From: Nipponacmea schrenckii
Lineage: Eukaryota; Mollusca; Gastropoda; Lottiidae
Assembly: GCA_030562195.1 (NCBI GenBank)
Contig: JAUJPP010000007.1
Coordinates: forward strand, 32,547,769-32,611,768
Direction: 5' to 3'
DNA: 64,000 bases
The translations under genes were made by a program, and so were the position numbers. The notes beneath the pieces are model-generated. The model saw nothing but the letters and a program-made list of their open reading frames with translations, made no database searches and had not been told where the DNA came from. Below are positions 1 to 14,100 of the stretch, piece by piece. The first letter of the stretch is position 1; every line of letters starts with the position of its first letter.

Positions 1-21
1 TGGCGATTTTTCGATAACCAG

Positions 22-1055
22 TTTTTTATACGCCCACATGGAAATGTGGACGTATATTGCCGTCGCCCCTGTCTGTCCGTCGGTCCGTCCACATTTGTTG
101 TATCCACGATAGAGGCTGCAGTTTTTATCCGATCTTAATGAAACTTGGTATATATGTATATATAGATGATATCTCGGTCAAGTTCAAAAATGGAAATTAT
201 CGCATGAACGGTTTTTGAGTTATTGCACTTGACTTAGTTAAAAACAACATCAAATTTGGGTTGTATCCAAAATAGAGGCTACAGTTTTTATCCGATCTTA
301 ATGAAACTTGGTATACATGTATATATTGATGATATCTCGGTCAAGTTCGAAAATGGAAATTATCGCATGAACGGTTTTTGAGTTATAGCCCTTGATTTAG
401 AAAAATCTTGTCAAAATTTTAGTTTTGATGCAATAAATCCTCTAATTTTCAAAGGATTTTGATGGAACTTGGTGTAAGCATCAGAATTGATAAGACATTA
501 GTTAAGTTTGAATTTCTGACTTTTTTTAACAAGTGGTTTTTGGGTTATTGCCCTTGACTTAGTAAAATTGCGTCAAAAATATTTGTGGGTGCAAAATAAG
601 CTACAATTTTTTAATAGATTTGATGAAACTTGGTATGAGTATTGAAATAGATAAGATGGTGGTCAAGTTCTAATTTGACAATTTTCCATGAACAGTTTTT
701 TAGTTTTTGCCCTTAACTTCAATATTAATTCAGTGAATGTTTTTTGAGTTATTTCTCTATTTATTTTTCAAATTCAATGCTGCCAGTGGGCAAGCTATCT
801 TTAGTTATTGCCCTTGACTTAGTTAAAACGCATCAAAACAGAATTGTGAACCCCACAGAGACAACAGTTTTCATCTGATTTGAATGAAATTTGGTGGGAT
901 CATGAAGTTGATGAGGTATGGGTCAAGTACGAAATTGCACTTGACTTGACTGATGGGAACTTGGATTAGATCTAAATAATGTTAGAGTTTCTTCCTGTGT
1001 TAAAAACAGAAAATATATTTTAAAGTGGGCGTATCTTGCTAGGCAACCACTTGTT
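22..1055 (+). repeat. ATACGCCCAC-type dispersed repeat, copy 1
   Basis: The head is an imperfect palindrome: TATACG, c, CCACAT, a GGAA loop, ATGTGG, a, CGTATA. It is followed by a CCGT-rich tract and then degenerate internal units of roughly 130-170 bp, each containing 'gatgaaacttgg' and 'gttattgcccttga'. A collapsed 3' end ('ctgccagtgggcaagctatc') sits near 780-803. More internal sequence follows and a second, older-looking end ('gtgggcgtat') sits near 1025-1035, so this looks like one copy inside or recombined with another. It closely matches the copy at 42122-43243. It lies in an intron of the TDRD12 orthologue. No coding capacity was seen. Confidence 0.8.
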
Positions 1056-1237
1056 ACTTGTTAGAATTAAACTAATTCATTTACAGTATATGAAGATATG
1101 GTCTTTTTGAAGATTATCCATTGCTAAATGTTGATCAATTCTTAAACAGCATTCACATATGAATATGCATGTTGAGGAATACAAACATTTATATAAGTAA
1201 ATTATCAGTTTGATATAGGTTATACATTATTTTTCAG

Positions 1238-4200
1238 GCATGAGATAACGCCAAACACAAACCTATCATCTAGTACAGGTGAACAACAATCTATATTGAA
1301 GAAATCTCAAGTAAAACGATTATCAGATACTTCAGATTCTCCTACCATCAGGTATTTAGTTTGTAATAATTTTAAAGTGGTATATGATCAGCGTCAGTGA
1401 AACTTATTCCAATAAAATTATCTCAGAGAATGATTAACACTTTGAAAACTAGATATAAGCACTTTTTTATGTATTCACTTTTAAATATGTGAAAATATAA
1501 GTGGTGAAACCTGTGTCTTATTGCTTGTTCATATCTCCCTATTAATGTTCTAGAATCAATTTTCAGCTAGTCTTGCCTAAACTTAAATATTTTAGTCTAA
1601 ATATTAGGTAGTAATAAATATAGATTTATAACCCTTTACATTAGATATGCCATATATTGTGACTAGATTTTGAAGTTTAACCAATTTACTTAAAACCAGC
1701 ATTTTTAAACACATAAGTTTATATATATTTTTTTTTTCTAACTGAAATGAACAGCATTTGGTCTTTTCTTAATATTTGAATAAAGGGTTTTATTTATTTA
1801 TGCATTTAGTATAGTATTTGGTTTTAAAATTACAAGGAGTTTTTATTGTTTAAGTTCTTGTTATTTGTTTCTATTGATGTATTTTTAAAGTTTCCCTTTT
1901 GTTTGTAATTTATTTTAAAAAAGCCATGTATTTTCTTTTTGGGATTAAATATTTATAAAGAAATCTGGTTTTATTATTAAAATGATTCAAAAGGGAAATT
2001 TTAACATACATCACTTGAATAGAAGCATTTTACAATATCTTAAATAAATCATAATTTTTACTGAAAACTTAAAATAAAATCTTCTAGTGCTTACGCTAAA
2101 TTCTGTAAAAAATTTCCCTTTTAAATGTTCTGTAATTGAACAAAATTTTAAAGCACGTCTATACCAGTTAATTGTTTAAACATAATCAAGACTGATCTAC
2201 CATGTATTAGGGCGACAATAAATGGAAATTTAAGTTTGACACATTTTTATACGCCCAAAATGTCTGTGTGTGTGTGTGTATTTATGTATGTGTGTGTGTG
2301 TGTGTGTGTGTCTGTTCACATTTTTCTTGTACTCACTCTACAGTCTACAATTCTCAATGGATCTTTTTTATTTTTGTTATATGGGTTAATAACATTACAA
2401 AGAGGATCCCTATTGATTTTGGTGCTGATTGGACAATTTTTGGCCGAGATATAGCATAAAACTTCAGGGTAACAGTCTTGTACTTATTTTCCAGCCGACA
2501 ATATTGACAATTCGACAGACCTCCCCTTTTTCACAACCAATCAGAACGCGTGAATTCAATAAACCCGCGAATTGTAGTCTCTGTCACCCAGACTAATTAC
2601 TATTACATAGATATCAGAACGACTGGATTGTAAAGTTTAACCTCGGTCTAAAATTTAATAAATTTTGTAGATCTTGTCACTTCTACAGCTTAAATTTCTT
2701 TCTTTTTTTATTTCACGAAATGTTCGTGTTTGTGTTATTATATTATCAAAGTATGCAGTGCATTCGTCAAACAATGTTATTATGACATGTAAAATAGTGA
2801 GATTCAATATCTTGACGACAGTCTTCTCGAATGACTTTCCAAAGAAAATCTCCGATTAAGTAGGTCAAATTCTGAAATGGATTTCCTACCCTACATTATG
2901 TTGGAAGGCATTATCCTCATATCGACAAAATATTTAAATACCGGTAGGCCTAATAAAGGTTTTATCTCACTAAAATTTATTTGATTCGTCCCGATATCAA
3001 TAGCCTAAATCAGATATCGCTTGTAAACGTTGGCTTGTTTAGACCTAAGTTTTATTTAGTTTTAACTTCAGAACACTCGACATCTGCCTATGACCGGCTT
3101 GAAATTGTGAATGTATCTTTTATAATAGAAGCAAACCTTTTGTGAAAGTCGTGCATCAATTAATAATTCCTGCGATAAATTTCCTGGTACATGTGGGTTA
3201 TTGGGGACTTAAAGTTGATCTGATCTGATTTTTGTGTTGTAGGATACTTTTTACCGAGATATATAGTTAAACGTAGAAAAATCTTTAACATATGTATCTG
3301 TAGTATGGCTGCCATTTGGGCGTATTTCAATGCATTGCATTGCTATCTTTTGTGTTTTCTACCTAAAGATTAGTCCTACTTATTATTGAAACATCCACAG
3401 ATGTACTTAAATCTCTTATTTGCTACTGAATTCTCTACTTTAATTCAGTTCCTGGAATAAAAGATGTGCACTGAAAGAAAGCTTGGCATTGACTATAGCT
3501 GGCTTGCTTTTGTTTGTTTTAACAAATCATGCATTAGGGCAAATATATTTATAAATGTTTGAAGCGATGCAAGCTTACTTGTTTATTTAGTAGGCCTATG
3601 GGTACTTCACTTAGATAGTCAAGCTTCATTTTGTACGCATGCTTATTTAAAGCTCTGTCAACAGCACCATATAACCTTTATTGAAACAAACACCTGATGA
3701 ATGTTGATTATTCAAGACTTGGTTTCAATTAAATGGAAGTTCTGCCTTTGACATTTAAAATTACCAATGCTAACTCTTGAGAGTGAACTACCTCTGAGAA
3801 AGGAGATAAAATGTAAAGTCTCAAAAATGGTCAATAAGATTATATTTATTCATCAGTTGGACTTCCCAGGTGCCATGGCTATACAATACAATCTCATATA
3901 ATATATAACATGAAACATTACTTCTTATTACTTTATTTATATATATATTGGTTTATAGAGATTCTGTTGTATAGTTAAGTTAAGAATTAACCCTTTTTGG
4001 TCATCCTAGGAGGTAGTACCGGTATACCCTTTTTGTTTTTTCTGGATGAAGGCCTTTTATTGCTACCCCACATCCACATGATAAGTTATAGGGATCAAGA
4101 TTTAAACATTTAGATGTTCCCTAAAGAGATGTATAGAATCTGAATTGATGATAAATTATAATTTTGAAGATTTCCCGAGTTATCAAGTGAAGAGGATAGC

Positions 4201-5181
4201 ATTTTATGTTCAACCCAAATTGAATTTGATGATGAGGACCCAGATGAAGTGAAGAGGAAATTTTTTGGTCAGACACAAGGAAAAAGGTGGGTCCTTTCAT
4301 TTGCTTTACTACTTTTCTTTTTAGCTACACAATATCCATGCTTGGTAGCAAATTATGCTCCATAATATTAAATTTATTATTTGCAGCTTATACAAAAAAA
4401 AAATTCTATTAATTCAGATTGCTAGAAAAATTAGTCAAGAAAAAGTTTTATCAGAGAACTTGTAGTTATCCTGGTATAGAAAAATTGGTAAGTACTTTGA
4501 TAAGATGATAAATGCTCTTCTTTATTTTCTTTCAACAATAATAGATCTCAATTACAGCTCTCCATAATACTTTTAAAAAATTGACCCTGTGGTCAATTTA
4601 AAATGTCTGACAGTACAAGTATATAATATTTACATGAATTATCATATACCTATAAAAGTCTTTCTCTTTAACTTTGATATTGTTGGTGGATTAACCTATC
4701 AGGCTAAGCAAGAAAACAGATGTTTTTGTCTTTAAGAATCTGCTAGCTTTTTCTTTTCTTCTTCAAAAACTGGTTATAGGCTATTATTTTGTAATGTTTG
4801 TGCCAGGTGGTCTTTTGAAAAACTCTTTTTTTATATGTGTCCATTTAAAACTAGGTTTATAATGGGGGCCATCAATGGTTGAGTTCAGTATTTGTGGAAT
4901 CAACAGGGATTTAAGAAAAATTAATTTAGATCAGAATTTGTACCACTTGCGCTGAACTGTGTTTTGAATCTGTGTTTTGAACTGAGTTCGAAACTGTTTT
5001 GAACTGTGTTCGAAACTGTTTTGAACTGTGTTTGAAACTGTGTTATGAAACTGTGTTATGAAACTGTATTTTAAACTGTATTATATTTCAGAAAAGTTTA
5101 CCAGAATTGATACATGGAGTAGGAAATGTACAACCATATACTGATCTGGAGAACCTACCTTTTCCTACACAGATAAACCAG
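1238..5181 (+). CDS. TDRD12: TDRD12 exons 1-4 of the window: acidic/Ser-rich linker before the helicase
   Basis: Exons are 1238-1351, 4170-4286, 4418-4487 and 5092-5181. The first begins one base into a codon, so coding exons exist upstream of the window. The translation opens with a Ser/Thr-rich stretch (HEITPNTNLSSSTGEQQS). It continues into an acidic segment (RFPELSSEEDS, then EFDDEDPDEVKRK) and a basic helix (LLEKLVKKKFYQR), and ends LPFPTQINQ, which leads into the helicase Q-motif region. No domain is recognisable here. The 2.8-kb intron between exons 1 and 2 contains a divergent ATACGCCCAC element and a TG microsatellite. Confidence 0.8.
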
Positions 5182-8100
5182 GTAATCTCTTGCAGAAAAC
5201 AGAAGGTGTTCTTATTATCATTTGTTATCATAAAATCTGACTAATTGAGTTTTCCTATGGAAATGTTACCATATACACATTCACATTTATATAAAACACT
5301 GCTCACAAATTAATGTGGGCGTATATTGTGGACACTAAAGAGAGGTGGTGATGATAGTTATTGATGAAACTTGTTGTATCTGTAATCAACCAAAGATGAA
5401 AACCAGACAAATTGTAAAATTTGTGAAGCTTTGTTAAAAATCAGACTAATCTAACAATATTTGATATAAGTTATTGCCCTTGTTCTTGAATACTTAGCTG
5501 GTTTCTTGAAATCTATTTAAATACAGACAAAAAAAAATATTTGAGTTATTGTCCTTTTTCTTAAAAACCTGTTGAATTTAATATGGATTTGGCAGAGAAC
5601 TCTTTTCTAGATGGATTTTGATGAAACTGGGTGTGAGTGTTTGAAATCACCCAAGGATGAACCCTATTGAAAATCAGAAAAATCTTTAATTTACCGATAC
5701 CTCTTGTCAACCTTCAGGATAAATTAACTGCCATTATGAATATGGTTGTATTATGATAACCATTGCTATTTTTATTGGTTGATAGTATATTGAAGATAAA
5801 CAGTTTACTACCATGTTTACTGTACAAGCATATTCCTGGCCAGCTATTTCTAATGGTAGAAGTGTGGTCGGTGTATCACCATCTTGTACTGGTAAAACAT
5901 TAGCTTATCTACTACCAATATTAACACAACTATTCCAACCTGCATTATATTTATCTTTACCTTCTGGAGGTGGGGTAAGTATTTTTCTTACTTAAGATTG
6001 TCAAAGTTTAAGTTATATTAAAGTTCTTGACTTTAAAAATATGAAAGAAAAATAGTAGGTTGAAAAAAATGTGATATATTTACTTGGTGATAATATCTTT
6101 GCTATGAATTTTTTTTTTATTTAGGTGATATTTTGAATGATACTGAATGGATGAATAAATTATCATGAAGTGATAAATCATGATATTTAACTTGTTATAT
6201 GTTATATATGTTATGATGTTATATGTAAAATATATTTGTAGCCAATTGTATTGATATTAGTATCATCATGGAAGAAAGCTCAAAATGTTTATGACGTATG
6301 TAGAGATGTTGTTTCTGGTAGAAAAGATAATAAAATATTAGTATTATATGCTGGGGGATCAGAAGATAGCCAAATAGTAAGTGAATTAAACCTCATTTCT
6401 TTCGGTTGTTGGCATTTAGATATACCAAAAAGCACTGGTTGACAGTCATGGATGAAACTTTGTCACTATTTTTAAATATGTTTGTGATTTATTGCCCTTG
6501 AGCTTTAAAAGCTTGTTCTGAACTAACAAAGCAAAAGTGACATTATATTCTTGAACCATAATTACAATAATCATGGCAGGACAGTTGATTTGGCCATATA
6601 ATATGCCTGACTTCTTTGTCTAAATTACTGATTGAAAACAGTCTGTCAAACATCAAGTATTGGTCAGTTACGTTTAAAAACATTTATGTCCCGATTTCAT
6701 ACGTTAAACTATAAGGTCCAGTCAATGAGCCACAAAACACTATTGGTTAATTAATTTAGTTAATTAATTATGGGATTACCAGTAATCAACAATAAATAAG
6801 TTATTGGACATCATAAAAAAGCACAATGTAGCAAAGAGTAGCAATAATGTTCACTAAAAGGGCCAGAAAACTCATCTTCATGCCCTTGATTACTGAAGAA
6901 TGAATTTAAAAACTTAGTAGATGTCCCTTCTCCTTTGTATATTGTGTTAAAATTTATAATGTTTCTGGAGCATATACCTGAAATTTCATGCTGGTGATTA
7001 TTCTTGAAAACCCAAATCTATCGATTCTCTTAACTTTTTTTGTCAATCTTTTTTTTTAAAATTAATCATACTAACTCATAAATATGATATTTCTCTCTGC
7101 AGTATGCTCTATTAGAAGGTTGTAAGATATTAGTAGCAACACCAAATTGTTTATTAAGAATGTTAGATAGAGGCTATACAAGTCTCAGTAGACTGTGTCA
7201 TCTAGTAAGTACCTCATACAATTCAATACTCCTTCACTTTGTTTCCTGCATGATTTGGAAGATTGTTTCCAGTTTTGTAATTGCCTTTATGTACAAGTGA
7301 CTGCACCAAAAATCTATTCCTTTATAGGGTGTCTCAAAAATTTTTTAAAACCAGCCAATTCCCAAAATCTATACAGTATCATGTTTCTTTATATATACAT
7401 GTACATTGTACAATTGACTCAAAAACTCACAATTCTGAACACAAACTGCTTTGATAAAACACAAAAAAATCAGAATTTTTTATTGATTATACCATATTTA
7501 CTATCATATATTTTTTTATGAAACTGAATCCAAGAAACAATATTAAATATGTATCTATGGACACTCTTTAAATCTCATTCTGTTATTTTAGGTGATTGAT
7601 GATGGTGAAATACTTACAGAACAATTTACAGAACAAGTAAGTATTTTTCAACAATTTGTAACATTGGTTATGGTTATTGCTCTATACAGGTATGACCTTT
7701 CCATTGGGTTGTAAAACACTATATTTGTCTTTAAAATGTCATGCTTTCTAGTATCATTATATTGAATATTTTTCTCATGGATTTAAAATGTTTCTATTCA
7801 GATGAATATCTTTATGAAGAAGTATGCTCTAGCATTAAGGGAAATGCAGAATTTACGTGTCCCAAGACAGATAGTCTTGTTTTCAAGTCAATGGACACCG
7901 TATGTTGAAGCATTTACCAAGACCTATTTTCAAGCACCATTGATAATGATATTGTCTAGAACTGAAGCTGCTGTCTATGGTAAAGTTAAACAGGTAGGCC
8001 TACTGTTTAGATGATAATAAACATGTAAATGATCACACCTTTCTTGATCTGACCAATTTCTTTCTTAAATTTCATTCTAGTGTCAGATTTGACTTGTTAT

Positions 8101-11100
8101 CATTAAAACTCTCTTGATAATGCTAACCAATTGAAAATATTGCCAAAAAATGTGTGCAATATCAAGAACTGAACCTACAGAATGCAGAAACACTACACCC
8201 ATCTAGAACGGTTACCAATTATTCAGTTTTTGCCTTTTTTATGTGCACACGGAACATTTGTAAACAAAATATACCATTTTGATTTCCAGCCAGAAAAATA
8301 GATTTTATTTCTATCAGCAAAATAGACATCTATCATGTGGTTTGTTTGGAAATATTTTTGAAATACCAACTTCCAAACTAAATTGAATAATAATAATTGG
8401 GACAGTTCTGTTGTAAATCAATTTTGTCTCATTGTTCAGGTAGTCCACATGTGTGCTTCAGGACGGAGAAGTAGTGTGTTATCTCACCTGCTTGAAAATA
8501 TTGATAAAAAGGGACATAAGATAATGATATTTACGTCTGAAGTAGAAGATGTAGAGTCTATAAGACAGGTTAGTTTTATTGACTATTATGAATGTGCTAA
8601 AGAATAGAATTTCTATTTACATTGAAAAATACACACCTTTTCTTGCTATTCAAATCTTATTCCACTGCCAATTTTAATCAACTTGCTTTTAGTTGAATAG
8701 CTGAAATTTCTTAAGGTCATAATTAATGGTAGTTCTCAATGTCAAATTCTACACTTACACGAAGATATTTGTGTGAAACAGAACCAAGGAAAGAGATATT
8801 TCTATGATCTAGTCTATATATTTTGTATTTGATATAGTTGTTAATGAGTCGTAGTATGTATGGTATTATAGCACATAATAACATGACACTAGCACAACTA
8901 CAGGAAGCATCTTGTACCTGGAGGGATTCCAAACCATCTTCCAATTCTGTTATAATGGGTAAGTCTTAAAGGTATCATAAGCCTTTTTTTTTTTTTATCT
9001 TAATCTGGGGTAGCTCAGTTTGTTAGACACTTGCCCATTGAGAGTCAGTAAGAATTTAAACCCTATTTTACCTTGTTAGTGATGTAGGATGGATGAGCAC
9101 TGGGGCTGTCAGAAATAATCAATATATTGCAATACCAGATATGAGACACCTGGAATCACACTATTCACAATATATCACAATGTGTATTGCAATAAAGGAA
9201 GATATATGATTTCAGCCTCAATACGCAGCCCTCATGGGCAAATCTTGTGATCCCTTTTTGTATTTACAGTGTGTACGGATGAATGTATAGCTAATTTATC
9301 AATAACTGATGCTACACATGTCATACATTATGATCATCCTGAATCAAAGACAAAATTTGGTGTTAGATTATCTTGTCTCTTTAACTACTATAGAGATCTT
9401 CCTGAAAATATTAAAGTGAGTCTATTTATTATTAATTTCATGTTCAAGGCCACATGCATCGCATAAGTTTTTTTTTACAGCCATCTTGAAATTATGCATA
9501 AATTTACACCCTGTCAGACATTTTTTTACAGGTAGCTAAGTGTAACATTTGGAAATAAAAAATTTGACTTTAGATTTGTGTTCAATTGCATCAAAACTAA
9601 TAACTTTAATTTCATAAACATCAGTTCACTCTCATTCTAGTTGTTTAAACTTTTGAAACAGATTGAAATGAAGATCTTGTAGGATACTACTACAAGTATT
9701 TGTCATATTTTCGTTATGAAAAGTAGCAATATTGAAAAACATTTCTTTTGTACTGACAAAGCAAAACCTACAACATTGATGGTACATGTACTTACATTTC
9801 ATTTCAAATCTGCACTCATTATTAATATATAAATCCCTTATTTGATTTTTCAGCCTTCTATAACACCAGTATCAGATATATTGGTCACACAAAACTCATT
9901 ACATTCAGCTCGAACATTGAGTAGTTTACTACAGAGATCAGGTGCTGTTATTCCTCCTGAATTTAAAGATCTTGTAGCTGGACTACAAGCTGTAAGTCTT
10001 CTTTATATTTATTACTAAATGTATGCTTAGCCAGAAAAATTTTACTTTTGACATAAATAATTTCCATTTGATTTGCCAGTTTGATTTCTGTCTGCTCTTA
10101 CGGTACTCCTTTTTATACGTCTACATGAAATGTGGAGCATATATTGCTTTCACCCATGTCCTTCTGACCGCCCACAATTGTTCAACACTCTTTGTTCAAA
10201 TCATGGAACGAGTTCTGAACTCAAGTTGGTTCCATTAATCGACGAAATCACCAACCCTATGACACACATGCAAAATCTAGAAGGCCCTTTTAATATCCCT
10301 TTAATAATGCAGACAATGATAGAATATATCTGTATTTATAGGGTAGAGATGATGATGAGAAAATAGCATTCTGTTCTTATGTTAAAGCTTTTGGTAAATG
10401 CAGGTTAGTTTTAAAAAAAATACAGTTATGTATTGCAACTATATTTTCAACAATCTTTAGTGAATGTCGACTGGAGAGCTTGCTTTTTTTTCTGAAGTAC
10501 AATTATCAAAGACCATGTGTGCTACTAACAGAAATTTCTTAAGTATGGGAGGTACATATATATTGGCTTTGTTGATAAAATTTTAAAATATGCTCAAGAC
10601 TTATACTTATACATAGATTTCAGCCCAACAGTTTCCCCTTGTCAGTGATGCAGGTCGAAGAGACTGTTATGGAAAAGGGTCTAGTTGTTTGAACAGGAAA
10701 AACAACCAAGTCCCTGTGCACTACAGACTCTGCATGTTGAAAATCTCTCGATAATTGGAAATAGCAAAAAAAAAGTAGACTAATGCTACTATTCCGACAA
10801 ATTTTCACTCATAAGGTGCAGAAGAGTAGGACATAAAACTCATTTTCATTTTAATTATTCATAATTTTCAGCAATCACCTGCGCTGTACCTTCAGACATC
10901 AAATAATACCAGAAACAGATCATTCAGATGATAAAATTAATCCTAATTTACCTATTTGTGGGGAAACTAAGGTATTCATTAATTTTATTCATTAAAAAAT
11001 AAACCTGAAAAATGGAAACCTTAGCCTACATCAATACTTATGAAAAGCATTCGCGCTTAATGACGTCATCAAACAATTAAATTTTTGTGGAATTGCAGGA

Positions 11101-14100
11101 ACCACAGATATCTAGTTAAAAATTGATGATGTGTTCCTGATACACATAAAAATTTTAGAAAATCTCTTTACAATAACCTTTCAATGATTTCACAAAATAA
11201 TCAATACCAATGATGATTTAGAGTCTTCATATTTCATCATTCAACTTCCACAGTCTGTTTAATAGCCTTTGACACGACCCTGTGTGTCAAGAAGTTGAAT
11301 TTTCTTGGATTCTGTTCAAGATAATTACAATATTTTGACTAAGGAAGAGTATCATTCTCAAAGTAGAAACTTGTTGATAAAAATTTGTAAGTTTGACACT
11401 CTTCAAAAGTCAATATTCTTTATCAATGAAAATATCTTGAAGTAGATTGTCCTATTTGAAGACAACGTGACCGTGTTATTTGTAGATGAAGATATTAAGA
11501 GTTATTGATGCTAGTCACTATTATGCTAGATTATTAGAAGTCAGACAACCACACACTTCAGAAATTAGAGATTTAACAGCAGAGTATCTCCAACTATTTA
11601 CTCAGATGGATAATCATTATAAAAGTCATTCTCACAAAATACATCGTAAGTAAATAAGTTATCTTGATAAAACATTACATTGCCTATTATAATAAGTAAC
11701 TCTATTTTACTTAACTCTCCAAACGCCAGATTATTTAAATTGTCCTACTTGTATAGGCCAGATTGTATTTAAACATTACAATAATAATGTTGTTTTTGAA
11801 TGGCGTTCACTTCAAAACTCTTCAAGATAGAATAAATTACCTGATATATAAATGGTCATATTTGAGATGGCTGGTAAATATATGTGCCCATGGCATTTGA
11901 AAAGTTATTAATTGTGTTGTAGTTCATTGCTAACTATTTGCCTTAAATGCAAATCTTTTGTAACTGCTTTGACAATATAAGCTCTTGAAAATCCTTTTTA
12001 CTTCAACATTGCTATGGATTGTGAATTATAAAAATCTAGTTTGTTTTATTTTGTAGGGATGTCTAAAGTAGGTGATATATGTGCTACAAATGATAGTAAT
12101 AACCAATATCACAGGTAAATAAAAACATCTAGAGGTAGTTATACAGCCATTTTAAATCTCTCACTTAAAGTCATATGATGATAAAGGAAATATATTTCAT
12201 CTAAGCCTTCAACTGATCTGTTTTAGTAAAGAAATAGCTTTAAATCTATTTTGAAGGATTTGTTGCAATAATATAGCCATTTTAATGAATGTAAGAATTA
12301 TACTAACAGAATTTCATCTGCTAATTGACTAGACATATATACCAATATCTATTTTTTTTATCATATGGTAGAACTTATATTTACATTATAGAAAATTCTA
12401 TGTTGCTATAAAAAGGATATTAATTTACTAAGTTGAAATCACAAACTGAAAATAGTATAGGCCCTACTGATTATATTGATAAATAATATAATGGTTTTAT
12501 ATTGTAGAGTGAAGATATTGAAAATATACTATTCTAAAGCAGAATCTACTTCTCAAAAAGCTGTGGTAAGTTGTTGAAATATCCAAATTGCAGTCTTTAG
12601 CTTGTAAAGTTTATTATGACAATCTGACCTGAATTCTAATCATGGGAAAGTAGGCCTTATTTCTATGAAGAAAATAGGTATAATAAATAATTTTTCATTT
12701 TAATTGTAGGTACAATATATTGATTATGGAACTCAGAAAGATGTTTTATGTAGTCAGTTATTATTTTTACCTCCAACTTTAAAATCATATCCACCTCAGG
12801 TAAGAGTTCCTCTTAAGACCAGCAATGTTAAATAGCAGGGAATAGGTTGGGTCCTGCATTCTTTGACCTATCATACCTTAGTTCCAGTATAGAAAATATT
12901 TTACTTAAGCTAATCAGTAATAGCATTCACAGCTCACTGTTGAAATTTGAGTCTTCAAATCCATGTGTGTCCAGAATACAGAATTCTACTCTTTGAAAGT
13001 TTAAATTTAGATAATTTCAAGATGCAAATCAACCCCAGAAAGGAAGGGCTACTTGTCTAATAGGGTACCAAGTTATTAACTGGAAAATCTTTTTTAAAGA
13101 AGAAAGAAAATAATAGATACGTCCAAGCTACTGTATTATATGTATATTAAAAGCTTTACTTGCTTAATTTGCTTGAATTTAGATTTGTTATTAGATATTT
13201 ACAAAACCTTTCTTTTAATCTAGAGAACCAATTTCTTTCAGCCCTATCTGTTATTGCAAAATGTCAAATCCAAAAGTAATGGAGATATATAGAAACAGAT
13301 CTGATATTTTTTCCTTGCTCTTAGTTATAATCTTTTGTTAACTATTAATATCTTGTATATATTTTGATTTGTAATGTATTGCCCCATGGGCTGAATGTCA
13401 GACAGGACCATGTATTGGACTTAATTCTGACCCATGTAAAATAAAGAGTTTATTATTATTATTTCCAGGCTGTAGAAGTATATTTATGTAGAGTAAAACC
13501 AATAGATAATGATTGCGAATGGACTCCAAAGGTACACTTTTATCTACAGATATTGCAGCATTGTAGACTTCAATATTTCAAAACAGAACATAATGTTGAA
13601 TAAATTAGAAACTTGTATTGTTATGAATTAGTCAATGACTAACTTTTATAAATATTCAACAGATTGTGTTTGTATTTTAGGCCAACAGTTGTCTGTATGA
13701 CTTAATCAACGACATCATAATAGATGGTAGAATTGTTTTGAGGTGAGAATTTAAGATTGATTTATAATTTAAATTTAATTTTTCTTAGAATAGACATAGG
13801 CTGCAGTTCAAAGTCTCAAACTTGGTCAATAAGAGTATTGAACTTACCAGGTGCCATGACTAAAGATCTACTAAACTACAAAAAGAATGTTTTACAGATT
13901 GATTAGTTTATAGAGCGATTCTGTTGCATAGTTTTGATACCAGATAAGTAAACTGATAAACAATGACTCATCCTTAGAAATAGTAAACATATTGGCTCAA
14001 TCCTCTAATTATAGACACCTATGCCATTGAAAAGTTTTGGTTTTCTGATTGGCATAATGATTTCTGTTATCAAAGAAGTATAAATAGTAAATTTCATAAG

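Noticed and set aside
2236..2459. Two overlapping Cys/Val-rich ORFs
   Set aside because: They translate the TG microsatellite in two frames and have no independent support.
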